A DNA stretch of 14,589 nt from Glomus cerebriforme. Its lineage: Eukaryota; Glomeromycota; Glomeromycetes; Glomerales; Glomeraceae. The position numbers were made by a program, and so were the translations under genes. The stretch spans positions 5,839-20,427 of the forward strand of contig QKYT01000426.1 in the NCBI GenBank assembly GCA_003550305.1, written 5' to 3'. Of the stretch, positions 7,706 to 14,589 are shown in pieces; position 1 is the first letter of the stretch, and each line of letters opens with the position of its first letter. Below the pieces are notes generated by a model. That model was not told the DNA's origin. It saw only the letters and a program-made list of their open reading frames with translations, and made no database searches.

Positions 7706-7981
7706 ATGGAATTCTTTCACACAGCTATGAAAGAAAAGATGGTCTGCAAATGTTTTCTTTGTTTTATAATGATTAATATTGAGAAGGATACTTTATCGAC
7801 AAGCAATACAAAAGTTATAAATCCGGCAAACATTAGCTATCAGGCTTTTTCCTACGCAACGAACTACCAAAGTACAAAATCCATCAGTAAGAATGGAATA
7901 GGTCTCTATCAATGCAAACTTTCCTTTATTTTTGGGCAATCTCCAAGCTTTTATTTGGGACATATTATGATTTTTTACTAA
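7706..7981 (+). CDS. Doubtful 91-residue ORF
   Basis: An ATG at 7706 opens 91 codons. The product begins MEFFHTAMKEKMVCKCF and has a hydrophobic Cys-rich start, a polar middle (STSNTKVINPAN) and a hydrophobic end. I see no motif or family. Base composition is somewhat less AT-rich than the flanks, which may mean a fragment of an old gene or transposon rather than an intact gene. The following 150 bases are not coding. Confidence 0.2.
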   Translation: MEFFHTAMKEKMVCKCFLCFIMINIEKDTLSTSNTKVINPANISYQAFSYATNYQSTKSISKNGIGLYQCKLSFIFGQSPSFYLGHIMIFY

Positions 7982-8394
7982 TAAATTACTTTTTTCACTA
8001 ATATCAGTCTATCATGAGTCTATCTTCAGAAAAAAGTATATATACTATTAAAAAATTTTCATTTTAATTATTTATCAAAATTATCAAAATTATAAATTGA
8101 AATTAGATCATTTGGAGAGAAATCGTATTTTTAAGATTATAAAGACAAAAAGAATGAGTGTGATGATTATTTAAACCTGTCAAAAAATACTAAAAAGAAA
8201 TCATCTGATGAATATATGGTAAACATACAAGAACTAAAAAATAATATAAACAATATCTATCAAATGGTAGAACAACAGACCGAAAATACAGAAGATATTT
8301 TATCTCTCATGGAAGAAGTAATAAATGACACAAATGATACCATTAAGGACGCAAATGATCGCACTAAAACCGCAAAAGATACTGTACCTTATTT

Positions 8395-8615
8395 TTACTA
8401 GAGATGGAAACAAAACTATTTAGCCTAATTTAGCCCTATACCAGGCAAATTGGACGAAATTAAACTCTAGCAGAATTTTCTTTTGATACTGTTCTAATAC
8501 AGCATAATATGCAATATTTTTATTTAAGTTTTTACCTATTCAAAAAAGGCTAAATAGGTAATTTAGTCACAGTTTTTTTAGATTAGGGTATTGTTTCATC
8601 CCTAATCTCTAGTAA
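8395..8615. mobile_element. 221-bp foldback (MITE-like) insertion
   Basis: TTACTAGAGAT (8395-8405) is the exact reverse complement of ATCTCTAGTAA (8605-8615). Further in, GATGGAAACAA mirrors TTGTTTCATC, and CTATTTAGCC (8416-8425) mirrors GGCTAAATAG (8548-8557). Two more perfect 9-bp stems lie inside: TTACCTATT/AATAGGTAA (8532-8561) and AGATTAGGG/CCCTAATCT (8580-8608). The insert carries no ORF and interrupts the coiled-coil gene. The right end overlaps the host's own repeat, which also contains ATCTCTAGTAA at 8668-8678, so the exact border is uncertain. Confidence 0.6.
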
Positions 8616-8713
8616 TGAATAATTTGAAGGACGCAAATGATCGTATTAAAACCACAGAAGAAACCTTATCTCTAGTAATGAATAATTTGAAGGACACAAA
8701 TAATCACATAAAA
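8605..8713 (+). repeat. 63-bp tandem repeat encoding 21-residue coiled-coil units
   Basis: ATCTCTAGTAATGAATAATT starts at 8605 and again at 8668, 63 bases later, and the following KDANDR/KDTNNH codons align. A related, more diverged unit lies at about 8297-8385. The period of 21 residues is three heptads. Confidence 0.65.
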
Positions 8714-9010
8714 TTTTTAAGTAACTATAGGGACTGGATACGCAGATTTATTAATAAGTTAGTATCAAAGTTAGGAGAAACTGAATGGTATAAAGTAAAC
8801 GATGTTATTGATGATGCCGAAGATAATGACGCAGATATTGGTCAATATGATTGTATTAAATATTTAGAGAATATTTTAAATGGTGTTAAAAAATTTATGT
8901 TGTTGTTTGAAATGAAAGACAAGAGTAATACGACATTTCATAGTAACGGGCAGAGAATGAAAGAAGCAAAAGCACAACTGAACGATCCATTTCCTGATGA
9001 TTTAAAGTAA

Positions 9011-9801
9011 TCAAAGAACTATTGCGGAAACTTTTTAGAGCTCTTGAGATTTGACACGTTTCAAAATAGGCTTGATGGTTTTAAAAATCGGATTTTCTAC
9101 TTGTTAATCTTATGTGTATTTGAGAATAAATATTACGGAAATGTAATAAATATTAAAGAAAATAAAGCAAACCTTTTATGATAGTTCAGGGTTTGGAGTT
9201 GGACATTTTATTGATCATAAAATTTGGTATTATCAATAAAAAAAATTTACAATAAATATTGAAAGTATTTACCATTTTAAAACATCAGGCAAGATGTTTC
9301 AGATACCACATTCTGCCAGTACCTGTAATTTACCTTCTCGCTCTAATTGTCTATATTTTTTTATAGGTTCCAATGAGATTAAAAATAAACCCACCATAAT
9401 TTAATATTGGCCGTTAATTTCGTTGTTTAATTGCCTTAACCGTTAAATGATTATGATTTTGATAAGAATTTACACATAAAAGTAAAAATAGTAGCAAGAT
9501 CTTAAAAACGTTAAAATACTTCCTGATATGGTGGATTTTTTATTCTGGATTGGACAGTATGTGTTGCACTCATTTTTAGAGATCATCGATAGATGATCAG
9601 AAGACTCATATGTTTGTATTATACGACAAACAAAAAAAGTAAAGAAATGCACATGTAATATTTTAAGTTTTTTTTACTGATTTAGTAAACATTTAAAATT
9701 AACATTATTTAAACGCTTCCTAACACTAACGCACTTTTTTTTTTTTTAAAAAAAAAACCCCCAAAATTTAACCGATTTCAAAATAATCTTTTTTTTCACC
9801 A
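9011..9801. other. Intergenic, with small hairpin and T13A10 tract
   Basis: No ORF is convincing on either strand. AAACATC-aggcaa-GATGTTT (about 9280-9300) is a short perfect hairpin. A T13A10 self-complementary tract at 9735-9757, followed by CCCCC and a T8 run, lies just before the next gene and is probably part of its promoter. Similar tracts lie at 10389-10404 and 11311-11330. Confidence 0.4.
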
Positions 9802-10323
9802 ATGGATCAAACTAGAAATAGTCCCATATCTTCGCAAATTGTTGATAATAATAATGAATCACAAATTTCAAATAATAACATTAACATGTCTAATACAAAT
9901 CTAGACACCTCTTATATTAATACAGCGACTCCTCCATCTCAAAATACTTCAAATATTACATATGAATTCTATCTTCCTTTACCAAATGATACACGTATCT
10001 TTTATGTTACGTATACTGAATTAGATTCATTAGAAGTCGCGCGACTTTTGAATAATAGAATTAATATATCATCACATAATTCTAATATACATTCTTTAAT
10101 CCAACAACTGATTTGTCAAGATCAACAGCATCAACAACACAACGTACAACAACAAACTTTTGATAATACTACATCTCAAATATATTTGAATAATGAAGCT
10201 TATAATGCAGCTTCAGCTCCTTCAACCGGAATTACTACTATTAACAATCATGATATGCAAGTAACAGGATACAATGATGTTCAATTTATGCAAACTAGGC
10301 TAAATCCGAATAATAATATCTGA
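9802..10323 (+). CDS. Asn/Gln-rich protein of unknown function
   Basis: A single exon of 173 residues starts at MDQTRNSPIS, with TTTTCACCAATGG at the start codon. Residues 1-51 are a low-complexity Asn/Ser/Thr stretch. Residues 52-105 form an ordered core (YEFYLPLPNDTRIFYVTYTE, then LDSLEVARLLNNRI and IHSLIQQLIC). Residues 106-173 are Gln- and Asn-rich (QDQQHQQHNVQQQ). Codon use, an undisturbed frame and a T-rich promoter argue for a real gene. I do not recognise the core. The tails are like those of prion-like or transcription-associated proteins, but that is only composition. No intron is needed. Confidence 0.6.
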   Translation: MDQTRNSPISSQIVDNNNESQISNNNINMSNTNLDTSYINTATPPSQNTSNITYEFYLPLPNDTRIFYVTYTELDSLEVARLLNNRINISSHNSNIHSLIQQLICQDQQHQQHNVQQQTFDNTTSQIYLNNEAYNAASAPSTGITTINNHDMQVTGYNDVQFMQTRLNPNNNI

Positions 10324-11310
10324 TTCCAAATGCTTAATTTTCAGGGCTTTCAATTAATAGTATTTAACCAATTTTGGTTAGCCTTATCTTTTTTTAAAAA
10401 AAAAGATTTTTTCATTTTTTTTTAATTTATCCAAAAAAAAAATTGTCAATGTATTTTAAAAATAAATTTATTTTTTAAACGGTATAGATTTATAAAAAAA
10501 TTCAAAAGTGTTTGTGATACAAATTTCCTTTATCCTTTCATTAATTTCTGGTGTTACGTTTCTCAACAAAACCGTTTATTTATTGAATAAATAGATCTGA
10601 TCACGAAATTGATGACTAATTTTGAGTATGAGAACCGTTAACTTTTTTTAAACGTTCCATTCAGAAACAAAAAATTTTGGGAATTTGTGTTATACAAGAT
10701 ACGAATTAAACATTTTCAAAAGATTATTAACATTATAACATTATTAAATAATATTATCAAATTATCCAAATAATTAATATTATAAAACTATATTTTAAAT
10801 AGCTCTTTTTTTTAGGAATAAAGTTATTTCTTTTATCTTTCCAGTCTCAATCACTTAATGTTGTTTTCGTTTGAAATATCCTATAATAAAATATTATTTG
10901 GATATCTTGAGATAAAATAGAATAGAAAAGTATCATCGAATCGGATATAAAATAAACGTGTTACTGCGCCAACAATCGATTTTCTCTTTTATTTGTGAAT
11001 AGAAACAATTTTTTTCTTTTCGATTAAATTATCTTCGAATTTCTTTTTTAAGGAACAAAAACACTCGAAATTGGTTTGATTGGTTTGATTATTAAGGATT
11101 CAAACATATGAAAATTAAAAATATTACATCATATGTACGATGGTCTATCCAATCAATATTATCATTTATTATCAAAAAAAATATTCAGTTTTGATTTCTT
11201 TATAATAAATATGGTTAACATGTAAAAATCATTTGACCGACTATGAAATAGGTTTTATTTTTTTTTTCCACAAAATTTTTTTTTTTTCAAAAAGTTTTTG
11301 GTTACGATAG
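10324..11310. other. Intergenic, AT-rich, no gene seen
   Basis: The stretch holds T7A9 (10389-10404), a few T runs, and a perfect tandem TTGGTTTGA pair (11071-11088). No ORF or RNA gene is supported. Confidence 0.5.
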
Positions 11311-11330
11311 TTTTTTTTTTAAAAAAAAAA
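11311..11330 (+). promoter_or_regulatory. T10A10 tract ending in the start codon
   Basis: Ten T are followed by ten A, the last A being the first base of the ATG at 11330. The gene at 9802 has a similar T13A10 tract 45 bases upstream. Rigid dA:dT tracts commonly exclude nucleosomes at fungal promoters. Confidence 0.4.
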
Positions 11331-12385
11331 TGAAATTGGGTGTATGGAATTTGGAAATTTTGGTAAACGACCGGCCGCTTCGGGAATATGTAATTCCGGA
11401 TTCGGTTCTTGGAGTAAATATATATAATTTGATTTTATTTTATTTATTTTAATATAAATTTTTCAAAATGAACGATTAAAATATTTTAGGTCAGTGTATC
11501 TAACGCATTGAAATCATATGTGCTTGAAGGAACACAAAAGAAATTTTGGTATGAAAATTTAAAAACATTTATTTAATTATAAATTTAATTTATTTATTTA
11601 TTATATTTTTATTTCTTAGTGACTCTGCTACTTTTGTTGCAGTTCCAGCACCTGGAACGTATTATAGTTTAAAGATTTTTCCTAACACGACTGATATTAC
11701 AGCTAAAGTCTTTGTCGATGGTACAAATGATGGTTTTTATACAAGAAAAGGTTCATCACACGTCATCATGAAAGGTTTTTATAATAGAGATGCATCAAAA
11801 TTATATAATTTCGTTTTTGATAAAACAGAATGGATTGAATCAAATATTTCACAAAGAACTGAATTTGGTGGTTTTGGTATAATTTCAGTTTATTTTTATA
11901 AAATCAAAAAATCTTATGAATCACGCTTTAATTATAATTCAAACAAAACTTTTGAAAAAGTAAAGGTTCCTGAATCTAAAAAATGTTTTGATGTGGCTGT
12001 TACTACAAAATTTTCTGAAGGTTCCGAATCTTATAATTCAAGACATTGGGAAATAGTAAAAACTGAAGATGAACCTTTAGCTGTACTACATATTAATTAT
12101 CGTTCAGCTGATTGGTTTTTTTTCAAAGGGATTACAATTCAGAATAATCCAACGGTTGTTAATACATTTAATACCTCTAATGAAATAGAAGATGTTAAAC
12201 CTATTATTGTAGATACTAAAAATGAAGTTATCAAAGTTGAAAATGATAATTCTAAAGAAATAATTACCATTAATGATACTAATGAAAATCCTTCAGTTAT
12301 TCATGTTAGAAAGAAAAAACGTAGATATCAAGAAATTATTGTATTATTGGATTCTGATGATGATGAAGTGATGGAATTGGACTAA
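11330..12385 (+). CDS. DUF7918-like protein with nuclear signal and SUMO-type motifs (3 exons)
   Basis: Exons 11330-11413, 11490-11548 and 11620-12385 give 302 residues with no frame break. The start, KLGVWNLEILVNDRPLREY, then FVAVPAPGTYYSLKI, AKVFVDG and HINYRSADWFFFKGI match what I remember of the fungal DUF7918 family: an N-terminal 'own domain, named ligand, PLxEY' strand, a 'PGxxYxLKI' strand and a terminal 'YRS..fLk..GI'. Function is unknown. The tail from about 225 is disordered and acidic. It holds a basic RKKKRR (278-283) and then IIVLLDSDDDE (287-297), a textbook SUMO-interacting motif. Sumoylation-type sites VKTE (194-197) and IKVE (252-255) are also present. A nuclear, SUMO-linked role is inferred. 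The exon model is supported because exon 3 extends in frame 49 codons upstream of the first internal Met. Confidence 0.72.
11414..11489 (+). other. Intron 1 of the DUF7918-like gene (76 bp)
   Basis: Donor GTAAAT after codon GGA, acceptor TTTTAG. Phase 0, joining DSVLG to VSVSN. Confidence 0.7.
11549..11619 (+). other. Intron 2 of the DUF7918-like gene (71 bp)
   Basis: Donor GTATGA, acceptor TTCTTAG. Phase 2, rebuilding a Cys codon (TG|T) between KKF and DSATF. Confidence 0.7.
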
Positions 12386-12631
12386 AAATTTTTTGTTTTT
12401 TTTAAGTGTTAATTAGAATCATAAAATATTTATTAGAAATGTTATAGTAAACTCCTTAACCTGGTAGTGGTCACAAATTTATGTACACGAAGTACACGTA
12501 ACAATTTTCCATATAATTTTTCTTGATTGTTGTTCACATTTGTATGTATTGTATTACTATAACTACATTATTATTATACTGTATGTATTGTTTTTATTAT
12601 TAAATTTATTTATTAGAAATGTCTTATGTAT

Positions 12632-12727
12632 TTATTAATTCTAATGATTATCGTTAACTAACTAAGTGATTATTTTCAATATTTATCAATTCTGATGATT
12701 ATTGTTAACTAACTTAGTGATTATTTT
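12632..12727 (+). repeat. Direct repeat, 51-bp period
   Basis: A 45-base unit at 12632-12676 recurs at 12683-12727 with four differences. The core GTTAACTAACT is itself partly palindromic (GTTAAC). It is a simple tandem duplication. Confidence 0.75.
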
Positions 12728-12819
12728 TTGATAAATTTTTAACAGTAATATATAATTATATATTACAAATATTTATTTAAAATATTTATCTTAATTCATT
12801 ATTTTTGGAGTGATAAAAT

Positions 12820-12862
12820 GTGATAAAAATCAATAAAGTGATAATATTGATTTTTATCTCAC
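12820..12862. repeat. Hairpin at the end of the orphan minus-strand exon
   Basis: GTGATAAAAATCAAT (12820-12834) pairs with ATTGATTTTTATC-tc-AC (12846-12862), an 11-base loop. The right arm overlaps the stop codon (12859-12861) of the minus-strand exon described next, so it sits at the 3' end of that reading frame. Confidence 0.5.
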
Positions 12863-13029
12863 AAAAAAATTTCCTGATGTATGTTGTCTAAATTTTCATT
12901 ATTATCATTTAATACTTCATCTGAATTTTCATTATAATTAATTAATACTTCATTAGGCAAATTACTAACTAGTAATAAGATTGCTTGTCTAAACTCTTCT
13001 AAAATCCTGCACTTAATTTTGCCAAATTT
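12859..13029 (-). pseudogene. Orphan C-terminal exon or gene fragment
   Basis: On the minus strand 56 codons are open from 13029 to a TGA at 12861-12859, with no Met. The reading begins KFGKIKCRILEEFRQAIL and continues LLVSNLPNEVL, then turns acidic and Asn-rich (ENSDEVLNDNNENLDN) and ends EIFL. The amphipathic first half followed by a disordered tail looks protein-like. AAGTGCAG just before ATTTTAGAAGAG could be a splice acceptor, making this a last exon. Upstream sequence (to the right) is repeats only, so the gene is either truncated or its earlier exons are gone. I cannot name a family. Confidence 0.35.
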
Positions 13030-13336
13030 TTACTATAGTTTTATTATAGTTTCACAAAGTTTCATTAGTTTTGCCATTTATAATAGATTTTGGCAGGTTT
13101 CATTTTTTATCAAGTTTTACTAACTTTTAATTAAAACTTTAATATAGTTTTATCAAATTATAACATTTCATCATTTCACCTATTTGCTAAATCTTCTAAT
13201 TTTACCAAGCAATCTTAACTAGTAATACTATTCAGTTGATCTTGAAAAAGATAAAGAAAAGTCATCTAATATTAAATCTTTATTATTATTATTATTTAAT
13301 ATAATATCTTGATTTAAAATTAGTACTAGTCTAATC

Positions 13337-13634
13337 TATAATCTAATTACTACTTTATAATCTAATTACTACTTTATAATCTAATTATCACTTTATAATT
13401 TAAATACCAGCCTATAATCTAAATGTTCTTCTATAATCTAATTATCACTCTATAATTTAATTACTACTTTATAATCAAATTAATCTAATTATCACTTTAT
13501 AATCTAAATACCAGCCTATAATCTAAATGTTCTTTTATAATCTAATTATCATTCTATAATTTAATTACTACTCTATAATCAAATTATCACTCTATAATCT
13601 AATAACTATAATCTAACTATCACTTTATAATTTA
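13337..13634. repeat. 19-bp minisatellite, about 15 units, with 104-bp higher-order period
   Basis: Units begin TATAATCTAA or TATAATTTAA and end TACTACTT, TATCACTT, TACCAGCC or TGTTCTTC. One unit is 28 bases long and one is 14. A block of five variant units (ATCACTT, ACCAGCC, GTTCTTC, ATCACTC, ACTACTT) plus the 9 extra bases repeats, starting at 13381 and 13485. The array grew first by single units, then by the whole block. All frames contain stops. A stray related unit lies near 13727-13750. Confidence 0.9.
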
Positions 13635-13769
13635 CCTTTTTCTTTTATTAATTATCTCTTTTATACTTTGGCTACTTCTTTAAGACTTTTCTAATACTTA
13701 TAATTTTGTATTGATATAATTTTATTACTACTCTATGATTTAATTATTAATACTCATTCTTCGTGTACA

Positions 13770-14300
13770 AAATGGATGGGTTGGATTTGTGGTTGCTCTT
13801 GATAGACCCAAGAGCAGGCCTAGCATGAAGTTTTTTTGAAAATTAAGCAACTTTTTGCAGAGTTGATGTATAGGCTTAGCGTAGCAAGGAGAGGCTTTTC
13901 TGGCATTTAAGTTTGGTGAAAATTTTCTTTTTTTTTTAATTTTAATAATCGTTTTTGGTGATAAAAAGATGGTAGGATATTAAAAATATCAAATTCTCGT
14001 AAAGACAAATTTTGAACTGGCGGAGTTTCTGTATGATTTTAATAGAGGGAAACTCAAAGACCTTGACTTCCTATTTTTTTTCTAATACTCATTTTAGTTT
14101 TGAAATATAGTGGGAGGTGTAGGGGTATCTGAAAAATTGATTGACAGCTAATCACCTGTTGGTGATTGGTTCTCTTGTTGTTTTATATCCCTAAGTTTTA
14201 GTTTCACTGTGATGATCTCTATTTTTGTTCCTTAAGGTGATATTATAGGTAGTTGTTTATTAGAAAAACCAAAAAAAAGTTAAAAAAATGTGAAAGACAT
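13770..14300. other. Non-coding stretch, no gene seen
   Basis: There is no ORF or recognised RNA. It contains a perfect hairpin AATCACC-tgtt-GGTGATT (14150-14167). Composition is less extreme than the minisatellite, and the DNA may be old transposon sequence. Confidence 0.35.
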
Positions 14301-14319
14301 GGGTATTTGGTAAGGTTGC

Positions 14320-14515
14320 TTGCCGAAACCCATCTGGCCCAACGCGAAACGCCAAAACTCTTATATAGTAGCGAAATGCTGAAATGCCGAAATGCCGAAA
14401 CCTGCCGAAACTGCGAAACTGCCAAAACTTGCGAAACTGCGAAACCTCATTTATCCATAGTTTCGGCATAATAAATAATAATATTTTATATAAGTTTTGG
14501 CATAGTTTCGGCATT
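14320..14515. repeat. Cluster of CGAAACT/GCCGAAA short repeats with flanking inverted copies
   Basis: From about 14324 to 14443 the words GCCGAAAC, GCGAAACT, GCCAAAACT and ATGCCGAAA recur at intervals of about 8-12 bases. From 14459 the same words recur on the other strand (AGTTTCGGCAT, AGTTTTGGCAT). GCCAAAACT-c-TTATAT (14351-14366) mirrors ATATAAGTTTTGGC (14488-14501), so the whole cluster can fold back. I recall such GCCGAAACT arrays as widespread in Rhizophagus. Open frames on both strands here are by-products of the repeat. Confidence 0.7.
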
Positions 14516-14589
14516 CCTTATTTTTTCATTTACATGTAATTAAAAACTGACATTCTGTTTTATATACCATCATCGATATAATCATTTTG

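Larger units (their letters stand above)
8135..9010 (+). pseudogene. Coiled-coil protein gene interrupted by a foldback insertion
   Basis: The first part is open from 8135 (ATG at 8216) to TAG at 8399-8401, and the second from ATG 8615 to TAA 9010 (131 residues). Both carry the same kind of repeat: TKTAKDT preceded by KDANDR in part one, and MNNLKDANDRIKTTEETLSL in part two. The spacing of hydrophobic residues (NNINNIY, EDILSLM, VINDTND, TLSLVM) suits a long coiled coil, and the 21-residue repeat equals three heptads. The C-terminal half is a more globular acidic segment (WIRRFINKLVSKLG, DDAEDNDADIG). I do not recognise the family. Even with the insert removed, the frames differ by two bases around ACTGTACC, so the gene is probably inactive. 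Part two alone could still be made from 8615. Confidence 0.5.
12482..13769. mobile_element. Candidate 1.3-kb element with 11-bp terminal inverted repeats
   Basis: TGTACACGAAG (12482-12492) is mirrored exactly by CTTCGTGTACA (13759-13769). Between them lie a direct repeat, a hairpin, an orphan exon and a minisatellite, all unlike the flanking gene. No transposase is visible and I found no target duplication, so the two 11-mers may be unrelated. Confidence 0.3.

Noticed and set aside
8384..8612. The insertion in the coiled-coil gene as an ordinary intron (GTACCT...CTCTAG)
   Set aside because: Joining at these sites gives an immediate stop in phase 0, the length is over twice the other small introns, and the inverted repeats point to an inserted element.
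9470..9652. 60-codon minus-strand open frame
   Set aside because: It is hydrophobic Phe/Tyr-rich translation of AT-rich DNA with no motif and no promoter-like context.
14243..14514. Three open frames on both strands at the right end
   Set aside because: They are translations of the CGAAACT repeat cluster (RNAETCRNCETAK-like), so their length is a by-product of the repeat period.
1..14589. tRNA, rRNA or CRISPR array
   Set aside because: I saw no cloverleaf with a GGTTCGAAT-type arm, no rRNA-like conserved blocks, and no spaced direct repeats of the CRISPR type. The tandem arrays here have no unique spacers.

Overview
This AT-rich eukaryotic window (about three quarters A+T by eye) has short GT-AG introns, long T and A tracts and many foldback repeats. 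The best fit is an arbuscular mycorrhizal fungus of the Rhizophagus type (Glomeromycotina). That call rests mainly on three linked genes of a kinase family I recognise as greatly expanded in those fungi: an N-terminal C-x2-C / W-C-x2-C module, then WTSG, LEWIP and a TKL-like kinase domain. It is recognition from memory; no search was run.

Layout. Positions 1-2281 are mostly non-coding: the start of a minus-strand gene running off the left edge, a 91-bp inverted repeat, a roughly 470-bp foldback element (641-1110) and several strong hairpins. Positions 2282-7268 hold a kinase cluster: pseudokinase A (2282-3322), an apparently active kinase (3727-5133), a decayed kinase relic (5534-5835) and pseudokinase B (6208-7268). 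All three intact genes share one intron at the same place and phase. Positions 7269-9010 hold a doubtful small ORF and a coiled-coil gene broken by a roughly 221-bp foldback insertion. A 173-residue Asn/Gln-rich protein lies at 9802-10323. A three-exon gene at 11330-12385 encodes a 302-residue protein resembling the fungal DUF7918 family, with a nuclear signal and SUMO-type motifs at its end. From 12386 to the right edge the DNA is repeat-rich: a 51-bp-period duplication, an orphan C-terminal exon on the minus strand, a 19-bp minisatellite with a 104-bp higher-order period, and a cluster of CGAAACT-type repeats.

How the parts may work together. The most interesting group is the kinase cluster. 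One member keeps all the catalytic landmarks. Its two neighbours keep the same N-terminal module but have lost the glycine loop, the alpha-C Glu, the DFG motif and most of the activation segment. They may act as scaffolds, decoys or allosteric partners of active family members, but this is inference. The other genes show no visible functional link to the cluster.
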